Assembly (NCBI GenBank): GCA_964291375.2
Contig: OZ219809.1
Span: forward strand, 2,046,001-2,110,000
Length of the DNA stretch: 64,000 nt
Reading direction: 5' to 3'
From: 3107 sp001483205
GTDB lineage: Bacteria; Pseudomonadota; Alphaproteobacteria; Rhodobacterales; Rhodobacteraceae
In this document: positions 63,125 to 64,000 of the stretch, piece by piece
How positions within the stretch are numbered: position 1 is the first letter of the stretch
Layout: every line of letters starts with the position of its first letter
The notes under the pieces: model-generated
What the model was told of the DNA's origin: nothing
Databases searched by the model: none
The model's input: the letters and a program-made list of their open reading frames with translations, nothing else
Translations under genes and position numbers: made by a program

Positions 63125-63139
63125 GACCTCTGCATGATG
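63125..63139 (-). repeat. Dispersed repeat family B, half copy
   Basis: GACCTCTGCATGATG is the reverse complement of the half copy at the dctQ start (36689-36704). It lies between tRNA-Phe and bluB; the surrounding 63033-63202 holds no gene that I can support. Confidence 0.5.
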
Positions 63140-63202
63140 TCCGGGTCCGGCGGTGGTATGGGTGATGGGTTTCATAAGGCGGGGGCAGGATGACCGCCAC
63201 CC

Positions 63203-63832
63203 CTAACGGACCTCGACAATCAACCGCCCCCGGCGGGTTTCCCAGCCCGCGCGCTCCAGTTCCGGGGTCTCGGACGCCTCTTCGGGCCACCCGACACAGA
63301 GATAGGCGACCAGCCGCCAGCCCTCCGGCGCGCCAAGCCCCCGGCACAACCGTTCAGGGTCAAGGATTGACACCCAGCCAACCCCCAGGCCATGCGCCCG
63401 CGCCGCCAGCCAGAACTGGGTGATGGCGGCGACCACCGAATAACGCCGCGTCTCTGGCATCGTCGCCGCCCCCAGCCCCGCACCCTTGTCCGCCTGCTCA
63501 TCACAGAACACCGCAAGCTGCACCGGGGCCTCCCGCATCCCCGACAGCTTCAGACCGGCATAACGCTTTGCTTTCTCTCCCGAATACCCGGAAAGCGCCT
63601 GCGCGTTCGCACTGTCGAAATTCTCCAGTGCCGCCTGTCGGGCGCGCACTGATCGCACATCCAGCACCCGCCAGGGTTCGGACAGACCGACCGATGGGGC
63701 ACAGGCAAAGGCCTCAAGACATTCGGCCAAAAGCGCCGGGCTGACCGGATCAGGGCGGAAGCGCCGGACATCCCGCCGCCACCGCATCAGAAGGTCGAGT
63801 TCCTGCCGGAACCGGTCCGAAAAGCAGGGCAT
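63203..63832 (-). CDS. bluB: 5,6-dimethylbenzimidazole synthase BluB
   Basis: A 209-residue nitroreductase-fold enzyme that breaks down reduced FMN to make the lower ligand of vitamin B12. The start at 63832 (MPCFSDRFRQEL) fits the family; upstream codons overlap the next gene. MRWRRDVRRFRPDPV (about 16-30), PSVGLSEPWRVLDV (about 45-58) and GLGVGWVSILDPE (about 153-165) are typical of BluB. No other cobalamin gene is near. Confidence 0.9.
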   Translation of the reverse strand: MPCFSDRFRQELDLLMRWRRDVRRFRPDPVSPALLAECLEAFACAPSVGLSEPWRVLDVRSVRARQAALENFDSANAQALSGYSGEKAKRYAGLKLSGMREAPVQLAVFCDEQADKGAGLGAATMPETRRYSVVAAITQFWLAARAHGLGVGWVSILDPERLCRGLGAPEGWRLVAYLCVGWPEEASETPELERAGWETRRGRLIVEVR

Positions 63833-63848
63833 GACCCGCAGCCCGGCC

Positions 63849-64000
63849 TTATTCCGCGCCGGTTTCGGCCTCTGCGGCCTCTGTCGTCTCTGTGGAGTCT
63901 GCCGCCTCTGCAACCCTGGCGGCCTTCTCTTCCGCCCGTTCGACCGCCTTCTTACCCGGCTTTGCCTTGATCGGGTTGTTGCGCTCTTTTTTCTCAACGA
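63849..64000 (-). CDS. rpsP: 30S ribosomal protein S16, 3' part
   Basis: The frame is open to the right edge. The 50 visible residues, KKERNNPIKAKPGKKAVERA then an Ala/Glu-rich tail ending ETGAE, resemble the C-terminal extension of alphaproteobacterial S16 (ERxNPxKAxPGKKA). The S16 core lies outside the window, so the call rests on this tail. Confidence 0.7.
   Translation of the reverse strand, partial: VEKKERNNPIKAKPGKKAVERAEEKAARVAEAADSTETTEAAEAETGAE

Overview
The window is high-GC chromosomal DNA from an alphaproteobacterium, most likely of the Rhodobacterales (Rhodobacteraceae). Pointers to this are a circularly permuted two-piece tmRNA gene, an SspB adaptor next to fumC and an RHH_4-type gene, a smoEFGK/mtlK-type polyol locus, TrgA, AcuI, and a core block infA-maf-rng-yacG-tRNA-Phe. 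Two giant autotransporters with FN3, Ig-like and Calx-beta passengers and a secreted ankyrin protein suggest, by inference only, a marine or host-associated life. 

Layout. 1-770: 3' end of sufS and a tRNA-Arg(CCG). 780-15.6 kb: an accessory region with two convergent autotransporter genes whose barrel ends form a near-identical inverted repeat of about 1.7 kb. Between them lie a 1.48-kb element with 99-bp inverted repeats that carries a DarT/NADAR toxin-antitoxin pair and has destroyed glpK, and an orphan phosphopantetheinyl transferase. 15.7-28.2 kb: a galactoside locus (ABC importer, alpha-galactosidase, GalE-GalT-GalK, GH42 beta-galactosidase) with a divergent IclR regulator and ABC ATPase. 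28.5-30.3 kb: acuI and trgA. 30.2-33.3 kb: a three-gene membrane/GTPase operon resembling the GTPase-centred conflict systems; this is the best candidate for a little-described system. 33.5-38.6 kb: cysK, a YcsI-type hydro-lyase and a TRAP transporter. 38.6-45.5 kb: mannitol-2-dehydrogenase-family enzyme, sorbitol/mannitol-type ABC importer and LacI regulator; one permease gene is frameshifted. 45.5-47.1 kb: the permuted ssrA gene, partly duplicated around a low-GC orphan membrane-protein gene. 47.1-50.1 kb: sspB, fumC, an RHH protein with an unexpected membrane tail, and a low-GC orphan. 50.1-53.8 kb: DapA-family protein, ankyrin protein and 2-hydroxyacid dehydrogenase. 53.8-64 kb: housekeeping genes (usp, a frameshifted valS, MsbA-like ABC exporter, ygfZ, infA, maf, rng, yacG, tRNA-Phe, bluB, and the end of rpsP).

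How they work together. The galactoside locus covers import, hydrolysis of alpha- and beta-galactosides, and Leloir conversion of galactose. The polyol locus imports a hexitol and oxidises it. Both importers carry UgpC/MsmK-type ATPases. ssrA and sspB, two parts of the ribosome-rescue/ClpXP route, sit side by side. Two families of short dispersed repeats lie between genes, and some copies overlap start regions.

Caveat: frameshifts in smoF and valS may be real decay or assembly error. Family names come from recognising motifs by eye; no database search was run.
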